64,000 nt of DNA from Nipponacmea schrenckii (lineage: Eukaryota; Mollusca; Gastropoda; Lottiidae). Of this stretch, positions 41,790 to 54,549 are shown piece after piece. The position numbers were made by a program, and so were the translations under genes. The notes under the pieces were generated by a model. It searched no databases, was not told the DNA's origin, and worked only from the letters and a program-made list of their open reading frames with translations. The stretch is taken from contig CM060200.1 in assembly GCA_030562195.1 (NCBI GenBank), forward strand, positions 22,669,023 to 22,733,022. Reading direction: 5' to 3'. The first letter of the stretch is position 1. Every line of letters begins with the position of its first letter.

Positions 41790-42784
41790 GTAAGGCATTT
41801 TGCCATTTAGATTGAATGAAAAGATAGGTAGGCCCTTCAGTTACAGCACCCACAAAAATGGAACCAGGCGGTTTAAAGAGCATAATTATCCTTGATAATG
41901 TTGCAATGAAAGAAAATCAGCAATGACTCATACAAAGATGATGATGATCGATGACCTAATTGTTTCCAAATTAACCGCTTCTATGTGCTCGTCTTTGATT
42001 CCAAGGTCAGTTTCAGGGTTCTCTGAGGACGAGGTTTATATCGATCTGAATTCTACAGGTATCTAGCCCTTAGCCACAATTTGTATTGAGAAAAAGAAAT
42101 ATGCTAGTCCTCGACAGGAGTTCAAAACCAATGCAATCTACGAGAATCTGTGAACATATTGATATTTTTGAACCATAGGGCCTAGTGCCCAAGACTATAG
42201 CATCAGAGAGGCTAACTAGCCTAATTTCATATACAGGCCTATTGGCTTTATGCAAGTAATGTGCATATGATAATTTTCTGCATGAATGGCAAATGTATGA
42301 CAGCATCCTTTTTTACATTCCCAGTGGAGGTGTAACCTATTGTAAAAGAATAATGACTTCTTGCACACAGTTTATAAGTAAATTTTGTTAAGTGATGTTT
42401 TGGTGAAACTTCCGGAAGCTGGTGACACTTTTAGAATGAGTTTATCCACTCGACACCCATATGGGAAAGTCAACATACATGTACTGTTATTGACATACCC
42501 TTATTTTTAAGAACGTAATAGGCTTCAGTAAAATGTTCCATCTGTTGTTGTTACGGTAACTATTTTTTTCTAATGAAACAAGGCAATGATCTGAGAAAAT
42601 ACATGAGATGAAATATCTTTTCCCGTTTTAATGTGACCAAAACTTTTGCTCAAATTTTTTGCCAAAGAGTAAATTTACAAAAGTCGAAATGAAGACTCGT
42701 GAGCAAAGTCTCTACTGCTTGTCAATCAATAGCATTACTAGCAATTACTCATTCAACTTTGCAAATGGCTTTGTCAACTTGGTA

Positions 42785-43344
42785 CAGGCCCGTAACTAAA
42801 GGGGGGGGGGGGGTAAACTGGTTAAAGTTTATGCAATGTAGTTGAAGTCAACTTTGAAAACACCAACATACTGACAATCAATAAGCATATTGATAAAACC
42901 AGGAACTTCATGAAGCTATCAACATCAGAAGTAACCAGCCAGACGAAGGTGTTAGATTATCACATGCATATGATAAACTTATCAAACTGTAATTATTAAT
43001 GTGCATAAGTTTATTTATATTCGGTTATTAAAACACTTCGACTATACCCTATGAATAGTTATTTTTATAAAATGTATTCTCTCTGCTAGTAAAACAGTCT
43101 GATATTAACAACAGTTGTTTATTTAATCTGTAACCAGCCCCACCACTCCCCCCCCCCCCCTTAATTAATTTTCCTTTTCATTATCCCTGAATTAATCAGA
43201 ACTGAATGTTAATTTAAGTATCATGTAAATATTATCTTTATAACTGCACCTTTTTACCCCCCCCCCTTCCCCCTTTCCTAAAAGGTGACTGCCCCCTTAC
43301 AAATGCGATCGCCCCCCTTGGCACATAGAGCAAGTTACGGGCCT
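42785..43344. mobile_element. Probable hAT-like element with poly-G/C interior
   Basis: It opens with CAGGCCCGTAACT and closes, inverted, with AGGCCCGTAACTTG, closely resembling the ends of the 40106-40253 element. Runs of G (42801-42813) and C (43148-43160 and near 43257) lie inside. No clean 8-bp duplication is visible, so the copy may be old, rearranged or composed of two insertions. Confidence 0.5.
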
Positions 43345-44089
43345 CTGTTACAAGTAAACTCTGGCCGATGTGGTAAACCATATCGTACTGCCATTGGGTT
43401 CACAAAATTATATAGGCTACACAAGACGTAGGCCTAGACCTATATTATGATAGGCTATATATTCACACGGCGACTTTGTATATATATATATGTTATGGTG
43501 CAGGGTTAGGAATACAAGATATCTTGCAAAAACATAACGACAAAAAGACCTTAAAGCTATATAGGCCTATGATATTATGTATACTGTAATGTTAATTTTT
43601 TTTTATTGCATTATCGGTGTTTAAGAAAAAAAACTTGGAATTTGTACTAGAATAATGCTTTGGGACATGTTCTTAACAGGCATCATATTCCAACAATTTA
43701 ATCTATTTAATATGATAAGCTTGAATAAAGAGGTTAATTCCTGCAGGAAAAGAAGAACAAGATATTCGTGTTGACTACCCTTATTTATGACCATGTTGAT
43801 GAACTCTGTTGAGCTTTTGTCAAACCAATCCGGTCAAAAAGCAGAGGCGTTCTTATAGGACCTCTGGATGAATATCTTAGTTAACCTAGAACCACTCGAG
43901 CTAAATTATTCCACTTTTTCATTAAATGTTGTTTTCGAGACGCACAATCTTTCGTATCAAATGGTGGCTTAATTGTACATATAACTATTTATTCATTTAT
44001 CGTGTCGGTCGCGTGTAGAAGAATTTCAATGGACTTATGTCAATTGCTTCAAGGTTTTTCACCTCCCTCTTGAATGCTAAAGCTCGGTT

Positions 44090-44109
44090 TGACGTCAGTA
44101 AGTCACGTG
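44090..44109. promoter_or_regulatory. CRE palindrome next to an E-box
   Basis: TGACGTCA at 44090-44097 followed within ten bases by CACGTG, about 600 bp upstream of the LRRC40 start codon. Composite bZIP/bHLH sites are plausible; inferred from motifs only. Confidence 0.35.
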
Positions 44110-44697
44110 GTGGTTATAAAGTGATGATTATATAGTTGAATACATTGATAATAACTGACTTCGTCTAAAATCGTGAACATGTATAATAGATATTCTATAA
44201 TACTTTCGATATATATAGTTAATTTCACAATAAATTTTAAATACAAGCGATATCTTATCTCATAGACCTATCATAGTGTTGTCGTTAGGCACGCACGTGT
44301 GACAATCTCCTTTTCAAATAGAATGACATTAATAAATGACATCATGACGTCCCACATCAAGGGTGCAAATTTACAGATATTGCTGAACATTTGAAGCGCC
44401 ATAATTCACATGAACTACCATGAACTTAATTGACCCAAATTACTTTTAAAATTAAAATGGGTTTTGCTAGTAGCTGGATTAGATCAATACCTGGCCCTGG
44501 CAGTGTCGTGATACCTGGAGGGAAATTTAACTGTGGTAACAATAATTAAAGATAGCTTACTTATCTCCCTTGTCCTACTCTTGTTTAAAAATGTCAAATT
44601 AGTCATCTGTCTGTAAACAATCAAGTTTTTTGAAGAAAAGAGTACTGATTTGCAAAACAGAAAGTCTTGTATCTTTTTATTTAGTTTATTGCACAAA

Positions 44698-47600
44698 ATG
44701 GCAAGTCGTGGTAGAGGTGGCAGGGTTCCAATTGACAGAAAAGTTGGGTTTAGAAATCAAAATCAACAATCGAAAGAAGCTGTTTTTGATGCTCTGTTAA
44801 AACAGGCAAGACAAAGTGGACAGTTAAACTTATCTGGACGCGGACTCTCTGAAGGTAATCTCACCGATTTGAACTCGTCTTTTAAAAGCCTATTATAAAA
44901 GATTGTTTTAAGTCTCATAATCATTGGTTTTCTGATTTGGTGGATTTTTAAGGAGAAAAATGATGTACCGTACATCAAACAATTAATTAACGAACTAAAC
45001 ATTTTATTTAAATCTACGAATACCAGTTAAAACGGTAACATGTCAAAACGGTAACAAATTTTATTAGTCAAAACGGTAACAACTCCACCAAAACGGTAAC
45101 GGAAATTTGGTTAAAACGGTAACAACTCCGCTAAAACGGTAACAGCTATTTTTGGTTAAAACGGTAACGAAATAAATCCAATAATTAATGTGATCTTTAT
45201 TAATCAAGATAGTATTAACTTAAAATCAGTGATTGAAAAGAACTCAAACAATCTTTGCCAATTGATCAAAGTAATATACGGTACACCGACATAATAAGCT
45301 AACAGATTTCCTGACAACTATCATTATTAGTAATCACGATCATAATTAAAACGCGATACATAATATTTTCTAATTAATGACATAAACAGAAATAAAGTAC
45401 TTGTCCGATGCCCGACTTATGAAACTTTGTTCGTCAGCACATTTTATGAATAATGTTGCACTTGTTTGACTGTCTTGTTGGGATTTGAGGCGCGTTCGAT
45501 GCCCTCTTTTCGTCGTTTGCCATTGAAATAATAGTGGAGGTGTCGCCCAGGAGCAAAAATCGAACGCAACCACCTCACAAATACTCGTAATGCACTGCTC
45601 ACGTGATGTCTTTGGACACTTCTGAAATTATTTACCCAACCTTCTTTTTTTGTACAGATTACAAAGAGCCCATACATTAAAGAAATACATAAATAGTTTA
45701 CATGCAGGCCTCAGTACGATACTGATAGAGACAATATCTTACAATAAACGGTTTTAGCACTTAAAATTAAGGTGTGTCTGTTTTGTCAACTTATTCTTCG
45801 TCGGACGAGGTGCGTACATAGTAGACCTCTGCATACATTTTCACAATCCATTGTTATTTTTACTACTACGAAATGTTTATATTAAAGAAATGTACAAAAT
45901 AAATTATTTTTATTCACCAAAATATCTGTTACCGTTTTGGTGGAGTTGTTACCGTTTTAACCGAAAATTTTTGTTACCGTTTTGGTGGAGTTGTTACCGT
46001 TTTAACTAATAAAATTTGTTACCGTTTTGACATGTTACCGTTTAACTGGATACCAAATCTACAAATCACCCATGTTCTCGAAAACTTTTTGTGTTTTGAA
46101 CTAAAACCAGTTAATAGAAAGAATGAAATACATTGCAGTGCCTCAAAAAGTATGGAGATTAAATATAGATGTACCAGAAGAAGCCAGGAATATATCATTA
46201 GATAATGCAGAGGACAGATGGTGGGAACAAGTAGATTTAACTAAGTTAATTTTAGCTTCAAATACATTATCAACTATTCCTAATGATATCAGTAACTTTC
46301 CAGCTTTGACAGTTCTTGATGTGAGTTGTTTTTCTTTAACAAGATATATTATCTTGAAGAAATATTTACATGTCAATTTGAGATTTATTTAAACTTTTAT
46401 AAAGCTGATGTTAAATAAGTTATTATAGTATTCACTCCTCCAGAAATGTATTCTAAAACAACATTCCAAATCTTGTTTTCTTTGTTGCTATTTCATTTTT
46501 TTATGTCAAAATGTGAAATACTAAACATTTACATATTAAAAGAATATTATTGCTCAATACTAGATAGTTCTGTCATAATGAAATGTAATAAGAAATATTT
46601 CAAAATTGAAATACAATAAGAAACAAATTGCTACATAAAGTTTGATTTTTTCTATCTTATTGTTTATAGATACATGACAATAATTTGGATGCTTTACCTA
46701 CAGCTTTACAAGCTTTAGAAAATCTCCAAAAACTGGATGTAAGGTAAATAAGTTTATAAATAATACAGCATAAAACATTAAGCATATTATGTTAATTCCT
46801 AGAATTAGCCAAATCAAATCCATTTTAATCTTAAACTGTAGCCTATTTGTGAATCTATTTATTTCATATTGTAAAGCATGCAATAAACTTTATCAATAAT
46901 ATGTTTTTGCTAGTTACACAATTATGTATTGTAGTGTATAAAAGTTTCAAAAATTTCCATACAAGGTTAAAGAGAAATTTAATCAATGCACATACAAAGT
47001 ATTCAATGCATAATCATCATAAGGACGGTAATTTTCTATTTACAGCCGTAATAAATTAAAGACACTACCACCAGCTTTAGGACATGTGAGATCTCTAGTC
47101 AGCCTTCATGTAGAACATAATCAACTATCACAACTTTGTGATGAAATAAAATGTTTGCAGAAACTGGAAGATTTAGTAAGCTTTAATCAATCTTAAAGGG
47201 GCCCAGGCTTCATTTTTAGGGGTCGTTTTGGGCCTTTGTTACATTTAAACAGTCCTCAGAAATACTCAAGCTCTAAGAAAATCGCAAAATACCTTGAAAT
47301 ATACCTCAAACAAAAAATTTCACTTTTCGTTTTTTGTCTGTGCTGTTAGCGGCTGGTCTCCAGTCAGTCTGAAAATTGTGTGTCCTGTTGACTAAGTCTA
47401 CAATTGAAAATGCATTGTAGTCTATTTATATAGATGACCGCTATTGCACGACGGGAAGGATTACTCTTTGATTATCAAGACGAACCGTTTTCCAATATGG
47501 CGGGACGTTCGTAATTTCTTAAGACATTATGATTTTTCAAACACGGATAATTATGGATACACATGGATTTGAAGGCTCAAATTTCAAAGGTAAGTTATGT

Positions 47601-50600
47601 GGACTATTTCTGATTAGCTAACCAGAAGATTTCATGTGTTTGAGGCTGTCGGATGATTTTCCGAAACAAATAAAGCCTGGGCCCCTTTAAAATTCAAAAT
47701 TCAATGCTACTTTAAATAAGAATGAACTTAGAGGTGTTTGTTAAAAATCAGTTTGACAAAGGAAACTGAGCTTGTAAATTTTTCACATGTTTTCCTTATT
47801 TAACACTTAAGGTGACCCAAGAAAATAAATAAGTAAATATTCCACATCTGATATATTTTATTATCACCATTTGTTGTTCTAGGATGTTTCCAATAATGAA
47901 TTGGATAAATTACCTCAAGCTTTAGGCTATCTGGTAAATCTTGTTAAATTGAATGTATCCCACAATAATATTACATCTTTACCACCTGAGATAGGAGATA
48001 TGTCAGGTAGCAACCTCAACTTTAAATTTTTTAAATTACTGACATTCAGTCAGTCTTGTGTACAATATTTGGGGGAATTTTGATGCAAAATAGAAACTCA
48101 TTGGTGAAACGTAACAAAGTATGGATCTGTAGTGTATAAATTTATTAGATTTTTATACGCCAACATGAATATGTGGACATATATTGTCGTCGCCCCTGTC
48201 CGTCAACATTTGTTGTAGACACAATAGAAATAGAAGCTACAATTTTCAATTGATTTGTATAAAACTTAGTGTGAGCATTAGAATTGATAAGACGGTGGTC
48301 AAGTTTGATTTTGATGATTTTTCGATGAACGTTATTTTGGTTATTGCCCCTGCCTCAATATTTGTTGTAGACACAATAGAAGCTACAATTTTCAAGGGAT
48401 GTTAATGAAACTTGGTGTGAGCATTTGAATTGAGAAGACTGCGGTCAAGTTCAAATTTGAAGATTTTTCGATGAACGGTTTTTGAGTAATTGCCCTTGAC
48501 TTAGTTACATCACTTCAAAATTTATTGTGGATGAAATAGAAGCTACAATTTTCTATGGATTTTAATGAAACTTGATGTGAGCATTGGAATTGATAAGATG
48601 GCGGTCAAGTTTGAATTAGAAGATTTTTTGAGTTATAGTTTATGAGTAATTGACCTTGACCAAGTAAAATTGTGTAAAAATTCATTTGTTGTAGACACTA
48701 TAGAAGCTTCAATTTTCTATGGATTTTCATGAAACTTGGTATGAGCATTGGAATTGATAAGACGGCAGTCAAGTTTGATTTGGACAATTTTTCGACAAAC
48801 GCTTTTTGAGTTATTGCACCTGCCTCTAAATTTGTTGTAGACACAATAGAAACGACAATTTTCGATGGATTTTAATGAAACTTGGTGTGAGCATTGAAAT
48901 TGATAAGACGGCGGTCAAGTTCGAATCTAAAGATTTTCGATGAACAGTTTTTGAGTTATTGCCCTTGACTTAGTTACATCACGTCAAAATTTATTGTTGA
49001 TGCAATAGAGGCTTCAATTTTCTATGGATTTTAATGAAACTTGGTATGAGCACTGGAATTGATAATTCGGCAGTCAAGTTTGATTTGGACGATTTTTCGA
49101 TAAAGGTTTTTTGAGTTATTGCCCCTGCCTCTATATTTATTGTAGACACAATAGAAACTACAATTTTCAATGGATTTTAATGAAACTTGGTGTGAGCATT
49201 AGAATGGATAAGACGGTAGTCAAGTTCGATTTTAACTATTTTTCAATAAACGTTTTTTATAGTTATTGCCTCTATATTTGTTGTAGATACTATTGAAGCT
49301 ACAATTTTCAATAGATTTTTATGAAACTTGGTGTGAGCATTGGAATGGATAAGACGGCAGTCAAGTTTGAATTTTTTGTTTAACCAATGACTTTTTAGTT
49401 ATTGCCCTTGACTTAGTAAAATTGCGTCAGAAATTTTTGTGGGTGAAAAAGAAGCTACAATTGATAAGACGGTGGTCAAGTTTGAATTTGACGATTTTCC
49501 ATGAATAGTTTTTGAGTCTTTGCCCTTGACTTCAATATTCAGTGAATTTTTTTGAGTTATTGCTCAATTTATTATTCAAATTCAATGCTGTCAGTGGGTG
49601 TATGTTACCTTGCCTGGCAAGGGAATCTTTTAGATTTTCAAGAAACCAAATTGCATCGCACATTACAGCTGATGGACAGAAAATTACTTTGTAATCTATT
49701 GTTTAATTTATTTAGGATTGAAATATTTTGATGCTACACATAATCAGCTGACTCAGTTACCACAAGAATTTGGTAATTTACGTCATTTAGAACTACTGTA
49801 CCTTCGACATAATAAACTATATTATTTACCTATACTCGAAAACTGTACCAACCTGAAAGTAAGTTTTTGATTCTTTAAAAATTTGATTCATATTATTTGA
49901 AAAAGAAGATATTTGTATTTAAATAGGGTAATGAATGGTTTATTTTTTTAACTTCAGATGATGTTAATAGTGGTTAATGAATTGGGCTTCTTGAGATTTA
50001 GTCAGAAACTAAATTCATTAAAACTAAAATATTTCAGGAACTTCATTTAGGCAATAATAATATAAAAGGAATAACATCTGAACATTTAGAACACTTAACG
50101 GCTATAAATGTATTAGATTTACGTGACAATAAATTATGCAAAATACCAGATGAAATAAACTTGTTGCAAGGCCTACAACGATTAGATCTTACTAATAATG
50201 ATATAAGTGGGTAAGTAGAGGTTGTTACTATTTGACTTTTGTCACTTTTCTTACGACATGGAAAGTATGTCTCTTGTACTTTGACTTTTGGAAAGTATGT
50301 CTCTTGTAAATTTGTGTGCCTGACAAAATAGGCTCCTAGAGTGTTGGAAATGTATTGACTGACTTGAATCATTGACATAATATCAATCCGTCTGTATACC
50401 TTTTACAGGTTTTAACTTATTTTCATTAATCTTATCTTATTTAATATTCTCAGATTACCATATTGTATTGGAAACATCAATTCATTAAAATCATTAGTGT
50501 TGGATGGAAACCCCATGAAATCTATTAGAAGAGATATCATTATGGTGAGATATTTGTTTATTTATTATTTCCTGCCATTTCGGTTTAGAAAATTTTTGGA

Positions 50601-53191
50601 AAATATGACACTTTGTACTGATATTATGGTAATATTATTGTTACGGCGCCATGATTTGTGCTTTCCAGGCACAAATTGGTTTCTGGTTCTAACATCCTTG
50701 AATATAAACTTTTCTTAGAAGTTCTTTACAAAGCATTGATTAAGGACATATCCTCATTGTAGAGAGGAACAATGGAATTAAAGAAATATTTACGCAGTAG
50801 AATTGAGGAACCTGATTTAGTTACCAATGTTAACAGTGAAAAGCAGGGAACTAACACTGGTATAATAGGAAGTAGTGATTCAGGTAGATCTCATGAGATG
50901 TATCAGATGAAAACATTAGATTTTAGGTATGTTAATGCTTCATTGTGGATGCTTGCTTTCTTGCCTAAGGGTTCATTGTTCGGTTTCATCAAAGGTCAAT
51001 GCTTCAAATTCTTTAACTTGATCTCTCTTGACAGTGATGCAGGTTTTTATGACTTTGATATATGTCTCTTTGTTTAGATAGGAAGTTAAACCTAGGTCCT
51101 ATGTGCTACAGAATGTGCACAGTACAGTACAGTACTAATGCCATGCAAAATTTCCTAATTGCATACTAAATGGCATTGCTCACTTTCATTAGCCCAGTCA
51201 GTTGCAGAACAGTAACAGCTTAGTGTGCTTTTGAACACAAGCATGCTGTATGATTATGTTTTAAAGTTTTTGATATCATACTGTTCCAGTAAACAACAAG
51301 CTAATGAGATTCCAAGTGATATTCTGGAGGCAGCAGGAAAAGCAGAAGTCAATAAAGTAACTGTACAGAAAAATAATTTCACTGATCTACCTTCAAAGTA
51401 TGTAATTTCTTTGTTAAGAGATTAAGGGTCATAAAGATGTCCCTTTCTTGGTCTAATCCAGTGTGTGTTTCTAATGCAAGAAGCTGCCAAAGATGAAGCT
51501 TAGACTTTTTTTTATTGTTTAGAGAGAAGACAAATCTACTTTCCTTCCTTAAAGATCTTGTGACAGAAGGAAATATAAATAGTTATTTTCTTTGTCTTTT
51601 TAGACTGTAGAGTAATGTTCTGTTTGTATTATTTCAGCTTGAAGTGTTTGTCTGGTTTTCTAACAGAATTACATCTATCTAATAATAAAATAGCTAGTTT
51701 ATCTGGGGAAATTGGAGTATTTACTCATTTGACATGTTTAGATCTGGGGTAAGATATCATGATATTCAATTCTAATAGTAGCGTACCAATTCCATCAAAA
51801 TACAGGGCCTTTAAGTCCTTAACCCTTGAAAACTTTATCTCAGTTAAAATCATGTTTGAGTAATTGTCCAAAGTAATGCACATAATTTGTTTTGTGAATA
51901 TTGCACGTTTTCTTAATCCCATTTCCATTTCAATATTTTGGGACAGTGGTTTTATTGACATATTGACTATGTTAATCTATTATATGATTATTACAAACCT
52001 TTTTTTTCAGTGGTAACATGTTAACAGATTTACCTGATCAACTATCAAATCTTACTAAATTAAGAGAGATTATTATTTCTTGTAACAGGTACAATTCATC
52101 ACTTCTTATATCATTAAAATCAGATTGCATTGAAACAGACAATCTCTTGGAAAGAGACAGTTGTGGTGTTTCTACAGAAGTGAGGCTTTGCTTTGGATTT
52201 CCATTTTCATATTTCTGATCATTGAGTTTTCAGACGCCATGTGCTGTGTGCCTATTCTGTATGGCAACTCTGCTGAATGGTTTCTGGTTCTGCATCACAG
52301 TCATTAGCAACCAATTTTCAAATTCTATAGAAATTGGTACTCAATTTTTGTCGTGTGTCAATGTTAGTTCTTCAAATTAGATTAGCAGTATTCTTTGTTA
52401 ATTATTAATTAGGCAATTAATTTTTTATCACATCTTCCATTCAATCAAACAAACCTGAATAATATTAGATAAATAGGAACACTATTATGGATTATATACT
52501 GAATATATGGATATATACTAAATAATATTTGTCGTTCAGTCATACTTAAAATAGATCTGTCATATATTTTTAGGTTCACAAAGATTCCTGAAGTTATATA
52601 CCAGCTATTAAAGTTAGAGATATTGTTTGCTAATGATAATAAAATAGAAGTTATTGATGTTAATGGATTATCTAAATTACCAGCACTGGCTACTCTAGAT
52701 TTACAAAATAATAGTATAACACAAGTACCACCAGAACTTGGTAACTGTCCATTACAGTAAGTTTACCTGTATAAATTGTCTAACTATTGTGGAGAGCCTT
52801 CTTAGTTTTACTTGAAAAAAATACATGGTTATGCAACCATATCCATGTGCTGTTAAATTCTATTAGGAATCTATAACAATGGCTAAAGACTGGATCTCTC
52901 TTATGTTTATATCTGGACATATTAGGTCTGGACATTTAGTTGCTACAAATTTTTAATAAATAAATGGAATCAGGCTCATTTGAATGTCAAATGCTTTAAA
53001 TATTATTCTAAGTGCTGGACATTTTATAGCTTCAATCAGACAGGAGGTCTTGTACAGTACCACAGTTGAATGCTTTTTATTGCAGATCATTACAGTTACT
53101 GGGCAATATGATACGAAATCCACGACCAGCTATATTATCTAAAGGTACGCCAGCCTTGTTAGAACATCTACGATCTAGAATAGTAACTTAA
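44698..53191 (+). CDS. LRRC40: Leucine-rich repeat-containing protein 40
   Basis: Fourteen coding exons join in frame: 44698-44854, 46139-46320, 46670-46743, 47046-47175, 47883-48006, 49716-49858, 50038-50210, 50454-50544, 50763-50926, 51290-51397, 51638-51748, 52011-52088, 52574-52756, 53086-53191. They give 607 residues, against 602 in human. Signature matches include SGQLNLSGRGLSE, RWWEQ-DLTKLIL, HNQLTQLP, LDLRDNKL, GLQRLDLTNNDIS, LDGNP followed by IRR, and PPELGNC near the end. Nearly the whole protein is LRRs of the LxxLxLxxNxL type, split by a non-LRR insert (around exon 9) as in vertebrates. LRRC40 is a widely conserved, probably intracellular LRR protein of poorly known function. The start at 44698 is preferred over the in-frame ATG at 44650, because it has a better context (AAAATGG) and an N-terminus of the expected length. 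Introns 1, 4 and 5 are expanded by repeats. Confidence 0.95.
45023..46049. mobile_element. Fold-back element with iterated AAAACGGTAAC termini
   Basis: The left arm (about 45023-45180) has seven copies of AAAACGGTAAC. The right arm (about 45920-46049) has six copies in reverse complement, the outermost lacking one base. The arms are inverted repeats of each other including the spacers (CAACTCC(A/G)C(C/T) and TTTTGGTT types), and both end in CCAGTT. The 740-bp interior shows no recognised coding; minus frames at 45370-45677 are unassigned. ATA lies on each side, but a target duplication is not certain. It sits in LRRC40 intron 1. The structure resembles a non-autonomous transposon with iterated transposase-binding sites, which is inference. 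Confidence 0.75.
47197..47686. mobile_element. TTAA-flanked MITE in LRRC40 intron 4
   Basis: The ends AGGGGCCCAGGCTTCATTT and, inverted, AGGGGCCCAGGCTTTATTT match except at one base. TTAA lies directly outside both ends (47193-47196 and 47687-47690). TTAA duplication is characteristic of piggyBac-type elements, though the terminal bases are not the classic CCC start. Non-coding, 490 bp. Confidence 0.7.
48150..49580. repeat. Degenerate ~150-bp tandem array in LRRC40 intron 5
   Basis: About nine units of 140-170 bp. Each contains a variant of TTTGTTGTAGACACAATAG (near 48210, 48361, 48531, 48685, 48831, 48991, 49137, 49277 and 49432), followed by GAAGCTACAATTTTC and a GATAAGACGGCGGTCAAGTT-like block. 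Short open frames across it are products of the repeat. Together with flanking sequence it fills most of the 1.7-kb intron. Confidence 0.9.
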
Positions 53192-53527
53192 GACAGGATG
53201 ATACTGGATCAATTCAATCAGATAGTGCTCTTTATAGTAATAATAGCAGTGTCTGTTGTCAAATCACTCAATAGAATTATTGTATAAAATTTTTAATTAT
53301 ATAGTTTACTATATTTTCAAGACATTGATGTTAAATAGAAGTTATGGATTATTAATTTCTTGATTAATAACTTGATTCTATATACCATGATTGTGTTAGT
53401 GTTCACTAAGTGCCCTATTTACAGCAAGATTTTTTACACTGTACCAAGTTCAATGTTCAATTACTACTTTTGTATGTGATATTTATTAATCATGAATTTA
53501 TGTTCCTTAGTGCCATGAATTTCAGGA

Positions 53528-53533
53528 AATAAA
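53528..53533 (+). terminator. Candidate LRRC40 polyadenylation signal
   Basis: AATAAA about 340 bp after the LRRC40 stop codon, followed by T-rich sequence. It is the first good plus-strand signal downstream of the gene. Confidence 0.5.
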
Positions 53534-53790
53534 CTGTTTTCAGTTATCATGTCTTTTAATCTATGAATGTTTAGTTAAAGGAAGTTCCTGAGATGGCCCA
53601 GTCAGTTGACAAGATGTTTGTATTCAATCCATAGTTGGTTCTAACGTGTGGTATTGGAACAAATTAGTCTGTGGAATCGTTGTCTGCTAGATGATTAGGA
53701 GCTTTAGGTTTAAATGGGCTAATATAAATAGGTTAAGCCATGCGGAAAATTTTGGCAGGACAGCTCAACTTTTTTGCAATTTTGTGGGGT

Positions 53791-53930
53791 CTTAAAGGTG
53801 TACAGCCTGTGGCACACAGGGACTTGGTTTGCTGTCCAATCTAAAAGTTGGCGATTTTTGTCAGGATTGAACTTCAGACCTTCAGGTTACCAAGCAATCA
53901 TCTTACTCACTCACCAGGGCTCTTTGACAA
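53791..53930 (-). repeat. Decayed SINE copy
   Basis: Diverged relative of the SINE at 60014-60292, same orientation. It shares a block around ACAGCCTGTG-GCACAC-GGG and the block GGATTGAAC-TCAG-ACCTTCAGGTTA, the inverted B-box side. No target duplication was found. Confidence 0.55.
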
Positions 53931-54549
53931 TTTTTAAATACTGTACCTTAAAATAAATTAAGTAATAATTTACTAAAAAACAAGTTTTATTTGTATATAA
54001 AGAAATAAAAACTATAGAAAAAATCCAGTAAAATATATCACAGTTTTGTAACAATCAATACATTATTTATAAACAATAAATAATCTATACAATATCACAT
54101 AAACTACCTGGTCAGCAGGATTAAAAAATCACAAAAATTAGGCCAGTTGTTTAAAAGGGGAGTATCTTGATAATAACTTGACATAATATCAAAGAAAAAA
54201 GAATTAAATAGTTCCTGCCATAGTGACCTATAATATATTCTTTCTTATATCCTTAATTTGTCTCTATGTTTGTTAAACAAAAATAAACTAGAGCCGTACG
54301 CCTAACGGCACTGAAGCAGTGCATTCCATCCAAGGATTCGTTCGTTAAGCAAAAGACAAAAAGGGCTTTTTAAAATAAAAAAATGTGCATCAGAAATGGA
54401 TTTTGATTTCATAACAAACGCTCCCATACCCCCCTTTTCCCCCTTTCCCCTCTTTGCCCCTCCCCATCCTTAGCCCTCATCATCAATTAAGATAGATAAT
54501 AAGTTAAAATCATAATAAAAAATGGATAGAGGGTCATTTAATCTAAAAA

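Larger units (their letters stand above)
35793..44697. other. Spacer between divergent midnolin and LRRC40
   Basis: Contains the 5' flanks of both genes. A CCAAT box lies near 35980 (CCAATCAT, plus strand), about 190 bp upstream of the midnolin ATG. Three CRE palindromes (41740, 41782, 44090), two hAT-like elements (40106-40253, 42785-43344) and scattered poly-G/C runs are listed separately. A 62-codon plus open frame at 37149-37337 is unrecognised. The rest is unassigned. Confidence 0.5.

Noticed and set aside
44650..44697. Upstream in-frame ATG extending LRRC40 by 16 residues
   Set aside because: The added residues are hydrophobic and unlike LRRC40 N-termini; the ATG at 44698 has better context.
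50257..50310. Short direct duplication of GGAAAGTATGTCTCTTGTA
   Set aside because: Real but tiny, intronic and without further structure; not worth a separate feature.
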